A DNA stretch of 8,072 nt, from NCBI GenBank assembly GCA_022615525.1, contig JAKEGN010000349.1:1-8072 (forward strand). The letters run 5' to 3'. The notes under the pieces are model-generated. The model searched no databases. It was not told the DNA's origin and worked only from the letters and a program-made list of their open reading frames with translations. This document shows, piece after piece, positions 1 to 6,330 of this stretch (position 1 is the stretch's first letter; every line of letters begins with the position of its first letter). This DNA is from Woeseiaceae bacterium (GTDB lineage Bacteria; Pseudomonadota; Gammaproteobacteria; Steroidobacterales; Woeseiaceae). The translations under genes and the position numbers were made by a program.

Positions 1-509
1 ACATCGATGATCCGAAGTACGGCCCGGTGTGGGTGACGAGCGCGCTCGGCAACGCCAACGTGACGTTCCTCGGCACCGACCCGAAAGGCCATCCCGACCA
101 GGCCTGGAAGGTGGTGCGCACGCTGCAGGGAATGGGAGGCGGCTCGCTGTTCGTCAAATCCCATCCGAAGTCGAAAAACCTGTGGGTGGATGCGCCGCTG
201 AATCCCGACGAAACGATCAGCCAAAGTATCGCAGTGTTCGACATCAACAACCTGGAAGCAGGTTACGAGGTGCTGCCGATCGGCGAGTGGGCAGGGCTTG
301 GCGAAGGGCCGAAGCGTGTCGTGCAGCCGGAATACAACATGGCGGGTGATGAAGTCTGGTTTTCGGTATGGAGCGGCAAGGAGCAGGAATCGGCGATCGT
401 CATTGTCGACGACAAGTCGCGAAAGCTGAAGCACGTGATCAAGGGTCCCGAAATCGTGACGCCTACCGGCAAGTTCAACATCTACAACACGGTACACGAC
501 GTCTACTGA
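1..509 (+). CDS. nirS: Cytochrome cd1 nitrite reductase NirS, C-terminal fragment (5' end outside window)
   Basis: Periplasmic NO-forming nitrite reductase of denitrification, reducing nitrite to nitric oxide with heme c and heme d1. The window opens inside the gene; the frame starts at base 3 and gives about 168 residues, roughly the last third of a ~540-residue family member, so this is the end of the d1-binding beta-propeller. Recognisable family blocks are PKYGPVW, LGTDPKGHP, GGGSLFVKSHPKS, ISQSIAVFDINNLEAGYEVLPI, KRVVQPEYN, DEVWFSVW and the C-terminal TPTGKFNIYNTVHDVY. Counting back from the C-terminus places the two active-site histidines of the Pseudomonas enzyme (His327, His369) upstream of the window, so catalytic competence cannot be judged here. 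The stop is TGA at 507-509. The next gene begins 17 bases later on the same strand, suggesting co-transcription. Identification is from remembered family sequence; no intact start is visible. Confidence 0.95.
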   Translation, partial: IDDPKYGPVWVTSALGNANVTFLGTDPKGHPDQAWKVVRTLQGMGGGSLFVKSHPKSKNLWVDAPLNPDETISQSIAVFDINNLEAGYEVLPIGEWAGLGEGPKRVVQPEYNMAGDEVWFSVWSGKEQESAIVIVDDKSRKLKHVIKGPEIVTPTGKFNIYNTVHDVY

Positions 510-518
510 CCGTCACGG

Positions 519-529
519 AGAGAGAAATG
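519..529 (+). promoter_or_regulatory. Ribosome binding site deciding the porin start
   Basis: A purine-rich GGAGAGAGAA run leads directly into the ATG at 527. It supports this start over the longer open frame reaching back into nirS, and implies the porin is translated independently from an nirS-porin message. Confidence 0.6.
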
Positions 530-1750
530 CGCAACACAGGGATCTCGCTGTTACTCGGACTCATTGCCAGCAATGCCGCAGTCGCTGCGGATGAACCGCA
601 GGCGTTCGCCGATGCGCTGACTGCGGGCAAAGCACACGTGAATCTTCGTTATCGATACGAACATGTCGATCAGGACAATTTCACTGAGACGGCCGACGCG
701 TCGACATTGCGGTTTCGCCTGAACTATGCGACCGGGAACTGGAAGAACTGGTCGGGGTTCGGCGAGTTCGATTACATCGGCGAGTTGTTTTTGGACGACT
801 TCGACAGCGGTGGCGGAACCAGTCCGGATCGAACCCAGTACCCGGTCGTCGCAGACCCCGAGGGCGCGGATCTCAACCAGCTATACCTCGATTACCAGGC
901 GGGCACTGCGCTGCGGCTGCGGTTGGGTCGGCAGAGGATAAACCTTGATAATCAAAGGTTTGTGGGCGGTGTTGGCTGGCGGCAAAACGAACAGACCTAC
1001 GACGGGTTCAATGTTGACCTGCACAGCCTGCCGAAAACCGTCGTGAACTATACCTACGTTACGCAGGTGAACCGCATCTACGGCGAGCGATCGACGATCG
1101 GCAAGGACGATGAGAACACACACCTGCTGAACGCAAGGATCGCGTTGGCCGAAGCCTGGTCGCTGACCCCCTATGCCTATTACATCGACAGCGAGGATAC
1201 ACCGGCGTTTTCGACCATTACCGCCGGTGTGCGCGCGGCAGGCAAGTTCGCAATCGGCAGCAGCAGCATGCAGCTCATCGCCGAGTACGCTACACAATCG
1301 GAGACCGCGGATGCTCCCGTCGATTTCCGCGCAGATTATTACCTGGTCGATGCAACGTGGGCGATGAAGAACGGCTTGTCCTTCGGCATTGCATGGGAAT
1401 TGCTGGGTGGAGATGACACGGTGGCGGGCGCAGCCTTTCGTACCCCGCTGGCAACGCTGCACCTGTTTCAGGGCTGGGCGGACCAGTTTCTGACCACGCC
1501 CGACGCCGGCATTGACGACATCTATGCGACCATCCAGTACGGTTTCGCAAAATGGAAGTTGCAGGCGGTGTACCACGATTTTTCGGCACAGTCCGGCAGC
1601 GCGCAATGGGGCAAAGAGCTCGATTTCTCGGTTGCCCGCAGCCTCGGGGACCGTTACAGCGTGCTGCTGAAAGGCGCCATGTTCGATGCCGACAGCAGTT
1701 CCTACGTGGACGCCGACAAGTACTGGCTCATGCTCACCGCGGATTTCTGA
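527..1750 (+). CDS. Outer-membrane beta-barrel porin (alginate-export/OprP-like type), substrate unknown
   Basis: Predicted 407-residue outer-membrane channel. The ATG at 527 is chosen because GGAG lies about 8 bases upstream and the N-terminus is a clean Sec signal peptide: MRN, a hydrophobic stretch at residues 5-20, then AVA-A with cleavage near residue 20-21. The frame is open further upstream (from 368) but that part overlaps nirS and lacks signal-peptide character. The mature protein alternates aromatic and charged residues as in barrel strands (for example VNLRYRYEHV, GFGEFDYIGELFLDDF, ALRLRLGRQRINLDNQRF, WSLTPYAYYID, WKLQAVYHDFS) and ends in Phe, the usual outer-membrane assembly signal. 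It resembles a family of ~400-residue gammaproteobacterial porins often labelled alginate-export or Opr-like; the true substrate of most is unknown. Placement 17 bases after nirS suggests an anaerobic role such as nitrite or anion passage, but that is inference from context only. Confidence 0.85.
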   Translation: MRNTGISLLLGLIASNAAVAADEPQAFADALTAGKAHVNLRYRYEHVDQDNFTETADASTLRFRLNYATGNWKNWSGFGEFDYIGELFLDDFDSGGGTSPDRTQYPVVADPEGADLNQLYLDYQAGTALRLRLGRQRINLDNQRFVGGVGWRQNEQTYDGFNVDLHSLPKTVVNYTYVTQVNRIYGERSTIGKDDENTHLLNARIALAEAWSLTPYAYYIDSEDTPAFSTITAGVRAAGKFAIGSSSMQLIAEYATQSETADAPVDFRADYYLVDATWAMKNGLSFGIAWELLGGDDTVAGAAFRTPLATLHLFQGWADQFLTTPDAGIDDIYATIQYGFAKWKLQAVYHDFSAQSGSAQWGKELDFSVARSLGDRYSVLLKGAMFDADSSSYVDADKYWLMLTADF

Positions 1751-1772
1751 TCGTTCGTGGCGTTGCCCGCTC

Positions 1773-1799
1773 GCCGAAAACTGCTCCTGCGTTTTCGGC
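1773..1799. terminator. Candidate stem-loop terminator after the porin
   Basis: A perfect 9-bp inverted repeat, GCCGAAAAC and GTTTTCGGC, with a 9-base loop starts 23 bases after the porin stop codon. There is no T-tract after the stem on either strand, so it is not a textbook intrinsic terminator. It could act as a 3'-end-stabilising hairpin or in a Rho-assisted stop. The position in a convergent gap fits transcript-end function. Confidence 0.45.
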
Positions 1800-1803
1800 A
1801 CTT

Positions 1804-1835
1804 CCGCCATCCATGGCGGTCGTGCAGGCTCCTGC
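1804..1835. repeat. Two short dyads in the convergent gap
   Basis: CCGCCAT and ATGGCGG (1804-1810, 1813-1819) form one dyad, and GCAGG and CCTGC (1824-1828, 1831-1835) another. Each has a 2-base centre, so actual stems would lose a closing pair. They sit immediately after the 1773-1799 hairpin and may form one structured 3' region with it. Confidence 0.4.
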
Positions 1836-1847
1836 AGGGGATCTCAA

Positions 1848-1923
1848 GACGGCGACACGACGACATGCCTTTCGAGCGAGTTAGGATTTCCGAGTGAGAA
1901 AGGCATACCGTCGTGGCGCCGTC
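1848..1923. repeat. 26-bp imperfect inverted repeat with 24-base spacer
   Basis: The left arm 1848-1873 and right arm 1898-1923 match at 23 of 26 positions as reverse complements. The inner nine bases (ATGCCTTTC against GAAAGGCAT) are perfect; mismatches fall at arm positions 8, 16 and 17. The element lies wholly between the convergent porin and stress-protein genes. It could be a bidirectional transcript-end hairpin, an REP/BIME-like palindromic element, or a small non-autonomous insertion. No target-site duplication or T-tract is evident, so its class is undecided. Confidence 0.6.
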
Positions 1924-1981
1924 GAGCACGGGGAGGTTTCAGCCGGCGGCGCGACGGCGTGTGAAGGTCAAAGCCCGAAAT

Positions 1982-2944
1982 TCAGGCCGCGTGTTCTTTC
2001 GAGATCTCGGCGGGTGTGCGGAACCAGTCGGGTTTGACGATCAGCAGGTCGCAGGGCAGGTGGTCGAGAGTGCGCTCGGCCGTGGCTCCGATGAAAAGCC
2101 TCTTCCAGTGGTTTCGCGAGATCGCGCCCATGACCACGACAGCGGCATCCAGTTCTTCTGCGAGCGCCGGAAGCTCCTCGTGCGCAATGCCAGCCACGAG
2201 ATGTGCATTCTTGTCGGGGATGCCGTGAAACGCGATGATTTCCTTGAAGCGCTTCTCGTGCTGCTCGCGCAACTGCTTCTCGATCTCGTCAAAGGGCAAC
2301 GAGACCGGGATGTAGGCATTGGCCGTTGCGGTTGCGACCGCAATTCGCGGGTCATAGGAGTGAAATGCCCGCAAGGTTCCGCCGCTTTTTTCGGCGAGCA
2401 ACTTGCTCAGCACGAGGATTTCGTCATCCAGCGCGGCCGGCTTGTCGTGTTCGTTCATCGGGTCGATCGCCGCGATAAAAACCGGCTTTTTCGGGATGTC
2501 CCTGGGCTTGACGAGCCAGAGCGGGGCGGCGCAGCTCCGGATCAGCTGCCAGTCGGTGTTGGTCAGGAGCGCGCGGGATACCGCTGAATGATGGTGAAAG
2601 TCCTTGAGTACCAGTCCCGCTCCCGTGGCCGCGGCGTGCCGCACGATGCCTTCGTAAAGCGGGTGGTCCCAGACGGCCGCCGTATGCACCACCAGGCCGC
2701 GGGCCCGCAGCGCTTCAGCCTGTTTCTCCAGGTTCTTCTCCTGGCCCGCAATGACCTCCTTGCGCGCTTTCTCCAGCGAAGGCGAATCGAACAGCCGGTC
2801 GCCGCTCAGGTACTCATTGTAATAACAGACGAACAGCTCGAGCTCGGCCCCGAGCAGGCCGGCAACGTGCGCGGCGCGGTACATGGCATGCTGTTCATCG
2901 GTCGTGGGATCGATGACACACATGATCCGGTTGATCTTTTTCAT
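1982..2944 (-). CDS. Universal stress protein, tandem two-domain UspE-like
   Basis: A 320-residue cytoplasmic protein with two Usp folds: domain 1 about residues 1-150 (opens KKINRIMCVIDPTTDEQ) and domain 2 about 150-310 (opens KPVFIAAIDP). The length matches E. coli UspE (about 316). The C-terminal part, VVVMGAISRNHWKRLFIGATAERTLDHLPCDLL in sense, has the layout of the Usp nucleotide-binding loop, but the canonical G-x2-G-x9-G-S/T is altered (GAIS, then FIGAT), as is common in UspE-type proteins. The sequence closes with LIVKPDWFRTP, close to the UspE end. ATG at 2944 is preferred: AGGTG lies about 5 bases upstream and the protein starts right at the first beta strand. A TTG at 2995 would add 17 residues of no recognisable character. 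The gene converges on the porin and diverges from the DksA-like gene. Usp proteins aid survival in growth arrest and low oxygen; the specific role here is unknown. Confidence 0.9.
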   Translation of the reverse strand: MKKINRIMCVIDPTTDEQHAMYRAAHVAGLLGAELELFVCYYNEYLSGDRLFDSPSLEKARKEVIAGQEKNLEKQAEALRARGLVVHTAAVWDHPLYEGIVRHAAATGAGLVLKDFHHHSAVSRALLTNTDWQLIRSCAAPLWLVKPRDIPKKPVFIAAIDPMNEHDKPAALDDEILVLSKLLAEKSGGTLRAFHSYDPRIAVATATANAYIPVSLPFDEIEKQLREQHEKRFKEIIAFHGIPDKNAHLVAGIAHEELPALAEELDAAVVVMGAISRNHWKRLFIGATAERTLDHLPCDLLIVKPDWFRTPAEISKEHAA

Positions 2945-2996
2945 TTCGGCACCTGTCAGGGTATCCAGGGTTGGGTTCTGTCCGGGGATGACCAAA

Positions 2997-3044
2997 GCCT
3001 AACTGCAACAGCCTGCGCATCCTATACGGCCTGTTGCCTAACTG
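2997..3044. repeat. Repeated 9-mer GCCTAACTG plus a 7-bp dyad
   Basis: GCCTAACTG occurs at 2997-3005 and again at 3036-3044, 39 bp apart. Between them GCAACAG (3005-3011) and CTGTTGC (3031-3037) are inverted copies separated by 19 bases. The group sits in the upstream region of the stress-protein gene, where a regulator could bind, but no protein is known for this motif. Confidence 0.4.
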
Positions 3045-3049
3045 ATATC

Positions 3050-3065
3050 GGAATATACGTATTCC
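3050..3065. promoter_or_regulatory. Operator-like palindrome GGAATA-TACG-TATTCC
   Basis: A perfect 6-bp-arm dyad with spacer TACG lies in the divergent region between the stress-protein and DksA-like genes, about 106 bases from the first start and 144 from the second. It includes the hexamer TACGTA (3056-3061). It is an AT-rich island in GC-rich surroundings, as expected of a control site. On the minus strand a weak -10-like TAGGAT (3024 to 3019) would put this dyad near -45, an activator position. The bound protein is unknown. Confidence 0.4.
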
Positions 3066-3078
3066 CCGGACCTTCCGG
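3066..3078. repeat. Short hairpin CCGGA-CCT-TCCGG
   Basis: A perfect 5-bp stem with a 3-base loop directly abuts the 3050-3065 palindrome. It may be part of the leader of the DksA-like gene or may extend a control site. By itself it is weak evidence. Confidence 0.3.
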
Positions 3079-3098
3079 TGTAAGGGCATGTACTGATG

Positions 3099-3133
3099 CC
3101 GCGATCCAACGCAGACGTATGTAATGATCGCGG
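3099..3133. repeat. 8-bp inverted repeat in the leader of the DksA-like gene
   Basis: CCGCGATC (3099-3106) and GATCGCGG (3126-3133) are perfect reverse complements around a 19-base AT-richer centre. The element lies 76 bases before the ATG at 3209, so it could be a leader stem-loop or an operator with widely spaced half-sites. No conventional promoter was clear around it. Confidence 0.4.
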
Positions 3134-3208
3134 TCGAAATGTCAGAATGGAGCAGGCGTGATTGCGCCGGTCAACAGGGCCCGAACCATCAACAGGAGTC
3201 GCCAGGGC

Positions 3209-3556
3209 ATGGACAGCAAGTTGCAGGAAGGATTGCGGCAGGAGCTGCTACGCAAGAAGGACGAGCTGAATGCGCGACTGGAACGCATTACAGCCAACCT
3301 GCGGCGTGGCCTGGAGTCTGACTCCAAGGAGCGCGCCAAGCAGCTCGAGGACAGCGAAGTTGTCGATGCGCTCGGTAACGACGCGCGCACTGAACTGCGC
3401 AAGATCTCGGCTACCTTGCAACGTATGGAATCCGGCGACTATGGCATCTGCGTCAGCTGCGGGGCGGCCATCAGCGACGAGCGTTTGCTCGCCCATCCCT
3501 ATGCCGACGAGTGCATAGACTGCGCGCGACTCGAGGACAATCGCCGGGCGCGATAG
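3209..3556 (+). CDS. TraR/DksA-family zinc-finger protein
   Basis: A 115-residue small regulator of the DksA superfamily, whose members bind the secondary channel of RNA polymerase. Residues 5-35 and 59-77 are helical and charged, forming the expected coiled-coil hairpin. The C-terminal globular part has an intact C4 zinc finger, Cys81-x2-Cys84-x17-Cys102-x2-Cys105, followed by a short basic tail. At the hairpin tip, where DksA has DxxDxA, this protein has EDSEVVDAL (47-55); the second Asp may be kept (Asp53), but the first is Glu and the Ala position is Leu. It is also shorter than DksA (about 151 residues), so it belongs with the short TraR/YbiI-like members rather than being DksA itself. 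ATG at 3209 is chosen, with AGGAG at 3194-3198; a GTG at 3158 would add 17 basic residues. Its stop lies 15 bases from the convergent response-regulator stop. Confidence 0.9.
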   Translation: MDSKLQEGLRQELLRKKDELNARLERITANLRRGLESDSKERAKQLEDSEVVDALGNDARTELRKISATLQRMESGDYGICVSCGAAISDERLLAHPYADECIDCARLEDNRRAR

Positions 3557-3571
3557 CGGCCTGCCAGGGCG

Positions 3572-4186
3572 TTACGCCTCGATGCGCATCCTGACCAGGT
3601 CGGCCAGCGACCTGGCCTGCATCTTCTCCATGACCCGCGCCCGGTGGATCTCGACCGTACGCTGGCTTACACCGAGTTCGTAGGCGATCACCTTGTTCGG
3701 CTTGCCCGTTACCACCAGCTCGAGAACCTCTTTCTCGCGTTTGGTCAGCTTCGAAATCCTGTCCTGTACATCCGCCTTCAGCCGCTGCTCGGAACGCCGC
3801 TCGCGATCCTTTTGCAGCGCAGCACCGATACGGTCGAGCAGGTCCTGGTCGCGAAAGGGCTTTTGTATGAAGTCGACTGCGCCTTTCTGCATCGCCTCGA
3901 CGGCCATCGGCACGTCGGCGTGACCGGTTATGAAGATTATGGGCAGGGTGCTGCCCATTTCGGTGAGTTTATCCTGCAACTCCAATCCGCCCAGTCCCGG
4001 CATGCGGATGTCAAGCAGCAGGCACCCGGCGAGGCCATTCGAGTAACCGCCGAGGAACTCATCGCCGGAATGAAAGACGGCGTAGTCATGGCCGACCGAA
4101 CGCATGAGGAATTCCATGGCATGACAAATCGACGGGTCGTCATCGACTATGTACACGGTCGGCTTCATTGCGCTGCCCTGGGTCAT
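3572..4186 (-). CDS. FixJ/NarL-type two-component response regulator
   Basis: A 204-residue DNA-binding response regulator. The receiver domain (about 8-125) has the acidic pocket Asp15-Asp17, phosphoacceptor Asp59 in LLLDIRMPG, Thr87 in ITGHAD and Lys109 in QKPF, all the residues needed for phosphorylation signalling. The C-terminal LuxR-type helix-turn-helix (about 147-200) contains LTKREKEVLELVVTGKPNKV, then SQRTVEIHRARVMEKM and a closing SLADLVRM, closely matching the FixJ subgroup. FixJ-type regulators usually respond to a partner PAS or heme histidine kinase; none is in this window. The start is ambiguous: ATG at 4186 has AGGAA about 10 bases upstream; ATG at 4168 would begin MKPTVYIVDDD, nearer the usual start. 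The gene follows the exporter operon on the same strand after a 108-base gap and converges on the DksA-like gene. Its targets are not shown by the sequence. Confidence 0.93.
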   Translation of the reverse strand: MTQGSAMKPTVYIVDDDPSICHAMEFLMRSVGHDYAVFHSGDEFLGGYSNGLAGCLLLDIRMPGLGGLELQDKLTEMGSTLPIIFITGHADVPMAVEAMQKGAVDFIQKPFRDQDLLDRIGAALQKDRERRSEQRLKADVQDRISKLTKREKEVLELVVTGKPNKVIAYELGVSQRTVEIHRARVMEKMQARSLADLVRMRIEA

Positions 4187-4294
4187 GCTGCTGTCGGTTC
4201 CTGATCTCGGCCGGGTCGGCCAACATATTTACCACGTCCGCCCGGCAGGTTGTAGTTGGCACGCCGCGGGCGCTGGGGGAAAAGCACGTTTTCC
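4187..4294 (-). promoter_or_regulatory. Gap upstream of the response regulator; possible promoter
   Basis: This 108-base stretch separates the permease stop from the response regulator start. Read on the minus strand it has an AT-rich TAAATAT (4234 to 4228) in otherwise GC-rich DNA that could serve as a -10, but no convincing -35 accompanies it. Separate transcription of the regulator is possible; read-through from the exporter operon is equally possible. Confidence 0.25.
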
Positions 4295-4295
4295 C
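4277..4295 (-). terminator. Hairpin at the permease stop codon
   Basis: GGGAAAA (4277-4283) and TTTTCCC (4289-4295) pair around a 5-base loop. On the minus strand the stem begins with the last base of the permease TAG stop. It would cap the exporter transcript, but the stem is not followed by a T-tract, so termination is unproven; it may only partly separate the operon from the response regulator. Confidence 0.4.
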
Positions 4296-5392
4296 TAGTC
4301 CAGGCGCCTCGAAAAGCGAAGAATGGCGGCCGTCAGCGCCACCATCGCAAAAACGCCGAGTACCAGCAATTCCTGGCCCAGGTCCGCGAGCGACGCATCG
4401 CGCAACATGATGCCGCGCGTCAGGCGGATGAAGTGCGTGTTGGGCAGGAGTTCGCCGAGATACTGGGCGAGTTTCGGCATGCCGTCGAACGGAAACATGA
4501 ATCCCGACAGCAGGATCGACGGCAGCAGCAGGAATACGGTGACCTGCATGGCCTGGAATTGCGTCCGGGACACCGTCGAAATGAACAGGCCCAGCGCCAG
4601 GTTTGCGATGATGAAGGCGGAGGCTGCCAGGTACAGATCCAGCATGCTGCCGCGCACCGGAACCTTGAACAGCAACTGGCCGACGCCGACGATCAATGCC
4701 AGCTGGATCAGGCCGATGAGTATGTACGGCGATACCTTGCCGATCATGAGTTCAGCGGTGCTGACCGGGGTGTTGATCAGCAGTTCCAGGTTGCCGCGTT
4801 CGCGCTCCCGCACAATGGCGACCGCGGTGAACAACATCATCGTCATGGTAAGGATCACGCCGATCAGTCCGGGAATGATGTTGACCGCGGAGCGCCGCTC
4901 CGGGTTGTAATAAGGACGGACCTCAAAAGTGCGCACGCGCGCAATGTCCGGCTGACTGTCAAAGCCGAACGGCATCGACGCGAGCTGATTGGCGACACCG
5001 AGAATTGTCGGGTCGCCGCCATCCACCAGCAGCTGCGCGGCCGCACGGTGCAGGTCGATTACCCGCCGATCGAAATCCGGTGGGATGAATACCCCGACCG
5101 AGATCTCGCCCATGCGCAACAGTTCCTCGATTTGTTTGGGCGTTTCGACCGCAAACCTCAGGTCGATAACCTGTGTCTGCCGGAGTTCGGCCACGAACTG
5201 CCGCGACAGGTGCGAATTCGCCTGGTCGGCAACTGCCGATTTGAGGTTTCGCACGTCGGTGTTTATGGCGTAACCGAACAGCAGGATCTGGCCGATAGGT
5301 ACGCCGACGATCATGAAAAAGGTGATCCGGTCGCGCCGCAGTTGGCGAAACTCTTTCTTGATGACGGCATATAGCTTTCGCAAGGCTTTCAT
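4295..5392 (-). CDS. ABC-2 family transporter permease (YbhS/YbhR-like)
   Basis: A 365-residue inner-membrane permease of an ABC-2 exporter. A basic cytoplasmic N-terminus (MKALRKLYAVIKKEFRQLRR) leads into a first membrane segment near 24-44. A large periplasmic domain (about 45-175, with VGVFIPPDFDRR) follows, then five further hydrophobic segments, including IIPGLIGVILTMTMMLFTAV and FLLLPSILLSGFMF. The cytoplasmic motif RERERGNLELLINTPVSTAE, after the second segment, is the family hallmark where the permease contacts its ATPase. The start at 5392 is chosen because ATG overlaps the ATPase stop as ATGA, indicating translational coupling; the frame runs upstream to 5719 but that part overlaps the ATPase gene. 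E. coli has two such permeases side by side (YbhS, YbhR). Only one is here and the operon appears to end with it, so the pore is probably a homodimer. Substrate unknown. Confidence 0.92.
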   Translation of the reverse strand: MKALRKLYAVIKKEFRQLRRDRITFFMIVGVPIGQILLFGYAINTDVRNLKSAVADQANSHLSRQFVAELRQTQVIDLRFAVETPKQIEELLRMGEISVGVFIPPDFDRRVIDLHRAAAQLLVDGGDPTILGVANQLASMPFGFDSQPDIARVRTFEVRPYYNPERRSAVNIIPGLIGVILTMTMMLFTAVAIVRERERGNLELLINTPVSTAELMIGKVSPYILIGLIQLALIVGVGQLLFKVPVRGSMLDLYLAASAFIIANLALGLFISTVSRTQFQAMQVTVFLLLPSILLSGFMFPFDGMPKLAQYLGELLPNTHFIRLTRGIMLRDASLADLGQELLVLGVFAMVALTAAILRFSRRLD

Positions 5393-6330
5393 GCGGCCTT
5401 CCGCTTCTGCGTGACGGCGACGAACACATCTTCGAGCGATGCGGACACAACGGAAATGTCCGCAGGAATCCGGTTTTTCTCGAGTGCCGCATCGATCAAT
5501 TCTCGCGGGTCCTGCACGGCCTGGGGCACCAGCACGCGCAGCCGCATGCCGAGCTGGGTGATGCTGGTGACCTCGGGCAGTCCGGCGAGTACCGATTGTG
5601 CGACGACCGGGTCGTCCGCCAGCACTTCGACGATGTTCATGCCGGTACTCGCCTGAAGTTCGGCCGGCGAACCATCCGCAACCTTTCGGCCCCGGTCGAG
5701 TATGGCGAGGCGGTGGCAACGTTCGGCCTCGTCCATGTAATGCGTCGATACGAGTATGGTCGTGCCATCGTGCGCGAGTTCGAACAACTTCGTCCAGAAA
5801 TCGCGGCGGCTCTTCGGGTCGACTGCACTCGTGGGCTCGTCGAGCAGGAGCAATTCCGGTTTGTGCAACACGGCGCAGGCGAGCGCCAGCCGCTGTCGCT
5901 GGCCACCGCTCATGGTGCCGGCGAACTGCCGGCGTTGCGCGACGAGGTCGTACTGTTCGAGCAGCTCGTCGATACGCGCATTCCTGCGCGTCCGGGGCAG
6001 GGCATAGATGTCGGCGATGAATTCCATGTTTTCGTAGACGGTCAGGTCTCCATACAGCGAAAACCGTTGTGTCATGTAACCGATGCGCGGCTTCAACTCG
6101 GCCGCATCACCCGGTACCTGCAGGCCGAGGACCGTCGCCGTACCGCTGCTCGGGGTCAGCAGGCCGCACAACAAGCGGATGGTGGTCGATTTGCCGGAAC
6201 CGTTGGGCCCGAGAAAGCCGTAGATGCGCGATTTCGGCACGTCCAGGTCGATGTGGTCGACCGCCACGAGGTCGCCGAACTGCTTGGCCAGGCCGCGGGC
6301 CTCGATCGCCAGGCCGGTGTTCGTTGCCAT
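5389..6330 (-). CDS. ABC exporter ATP-binding protein (YbhF-like, single nucleotide-binding domain)
   Basis: A 313-residue cytoplasmic ATPase that powers the adjacent permease. All motifs are intact: Walker A GPNGSGKST (41-49), Q-loop Gln88 in GYMTQRFSLYG, signature MSGGQRQ (140-146), Walker B LLLLDEP (160-166, catalytic Glu165), D-loop SAVDP and H-loop His197 in STHYMDE. The tail after about residue 225 is the ~80-residue C-terminal domain often seen in this exporter class. E. coli YbhF is about 578 residues with two nucleotide-binding domains in tandem; this protein has one, so two copies must pair. The start at 6330 shares one base with the TGA of the upstream HlyD-like gene (TGATG), and the stop overlaps the permease start by four bases: a tightly coupled operon. 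Confidence 0.95.
   Translation of the reverse strand: MATNTGLAIEARGLAKQFGDLVAVDHIDLDVPKSRIYGFLGPNGSGKSTTIRLLCGLLTPSSGTATVLGLQVPGDAAELKPRIGYMTQRFSLYGDLTVYENMEFIADIYALPRTRRNARIDELLEQYDLVAQRRQFAGTMSGGQRQRLALACAVLHKPELLLLDEPTSAVDPKSRRDFWTKLFELAHDGTTILVSTHYMDEAERCHRLAILDRGRKVADGSPAELQASTGMNIVEVLADDPVVAQSVLAGLPEVTSITQLGMRLRVLVPQAVQDPRELIDAALEKNRIPADISVVSASLEDVFVAVTQKRKAA

Noticed and set aside
27..170. Ala in TSALG where Pseudomonas NirS has His, suspected loss of an active-site histidine
   Set aside because: Counting from the shared C-terminus puts this residue about 20 positions after His369 and well after His327, so it is not a heme d1 catalytic histidine.
881..1810. 309-codon minus-strand open frame opposite the porin
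   Set aside because: It is a shadow of GC-rich coding DNA. The plus strand encodes a signal peptide, barrel strands and a C-terminal Phe, while this frame shows no recognisable domain.
2945..2995. 17-residue N-terminal extension of the stress protein from TTG 2995
   Set aside because: The extension has no family similarity, the start would be a rare TTG, and the ATG at 2944 has a good ribosome binding site right before the first Usp strand.
3568..3578. GGCG-TTA-CGCC hairpin at the convergent stop of the response regulator
   Set aside because: A 4-bp stem with a 3-base loop is too small to call in GC-rich DNA.
4256..5374. 372-codon plus-strand open frame opposite the permease
   Set aside because: Its product is a low-complexity His/Arg/Gln/Asp-rich sequence typical of an antisense shadow, and the minus strand encodes a clear ABC-2 permease.
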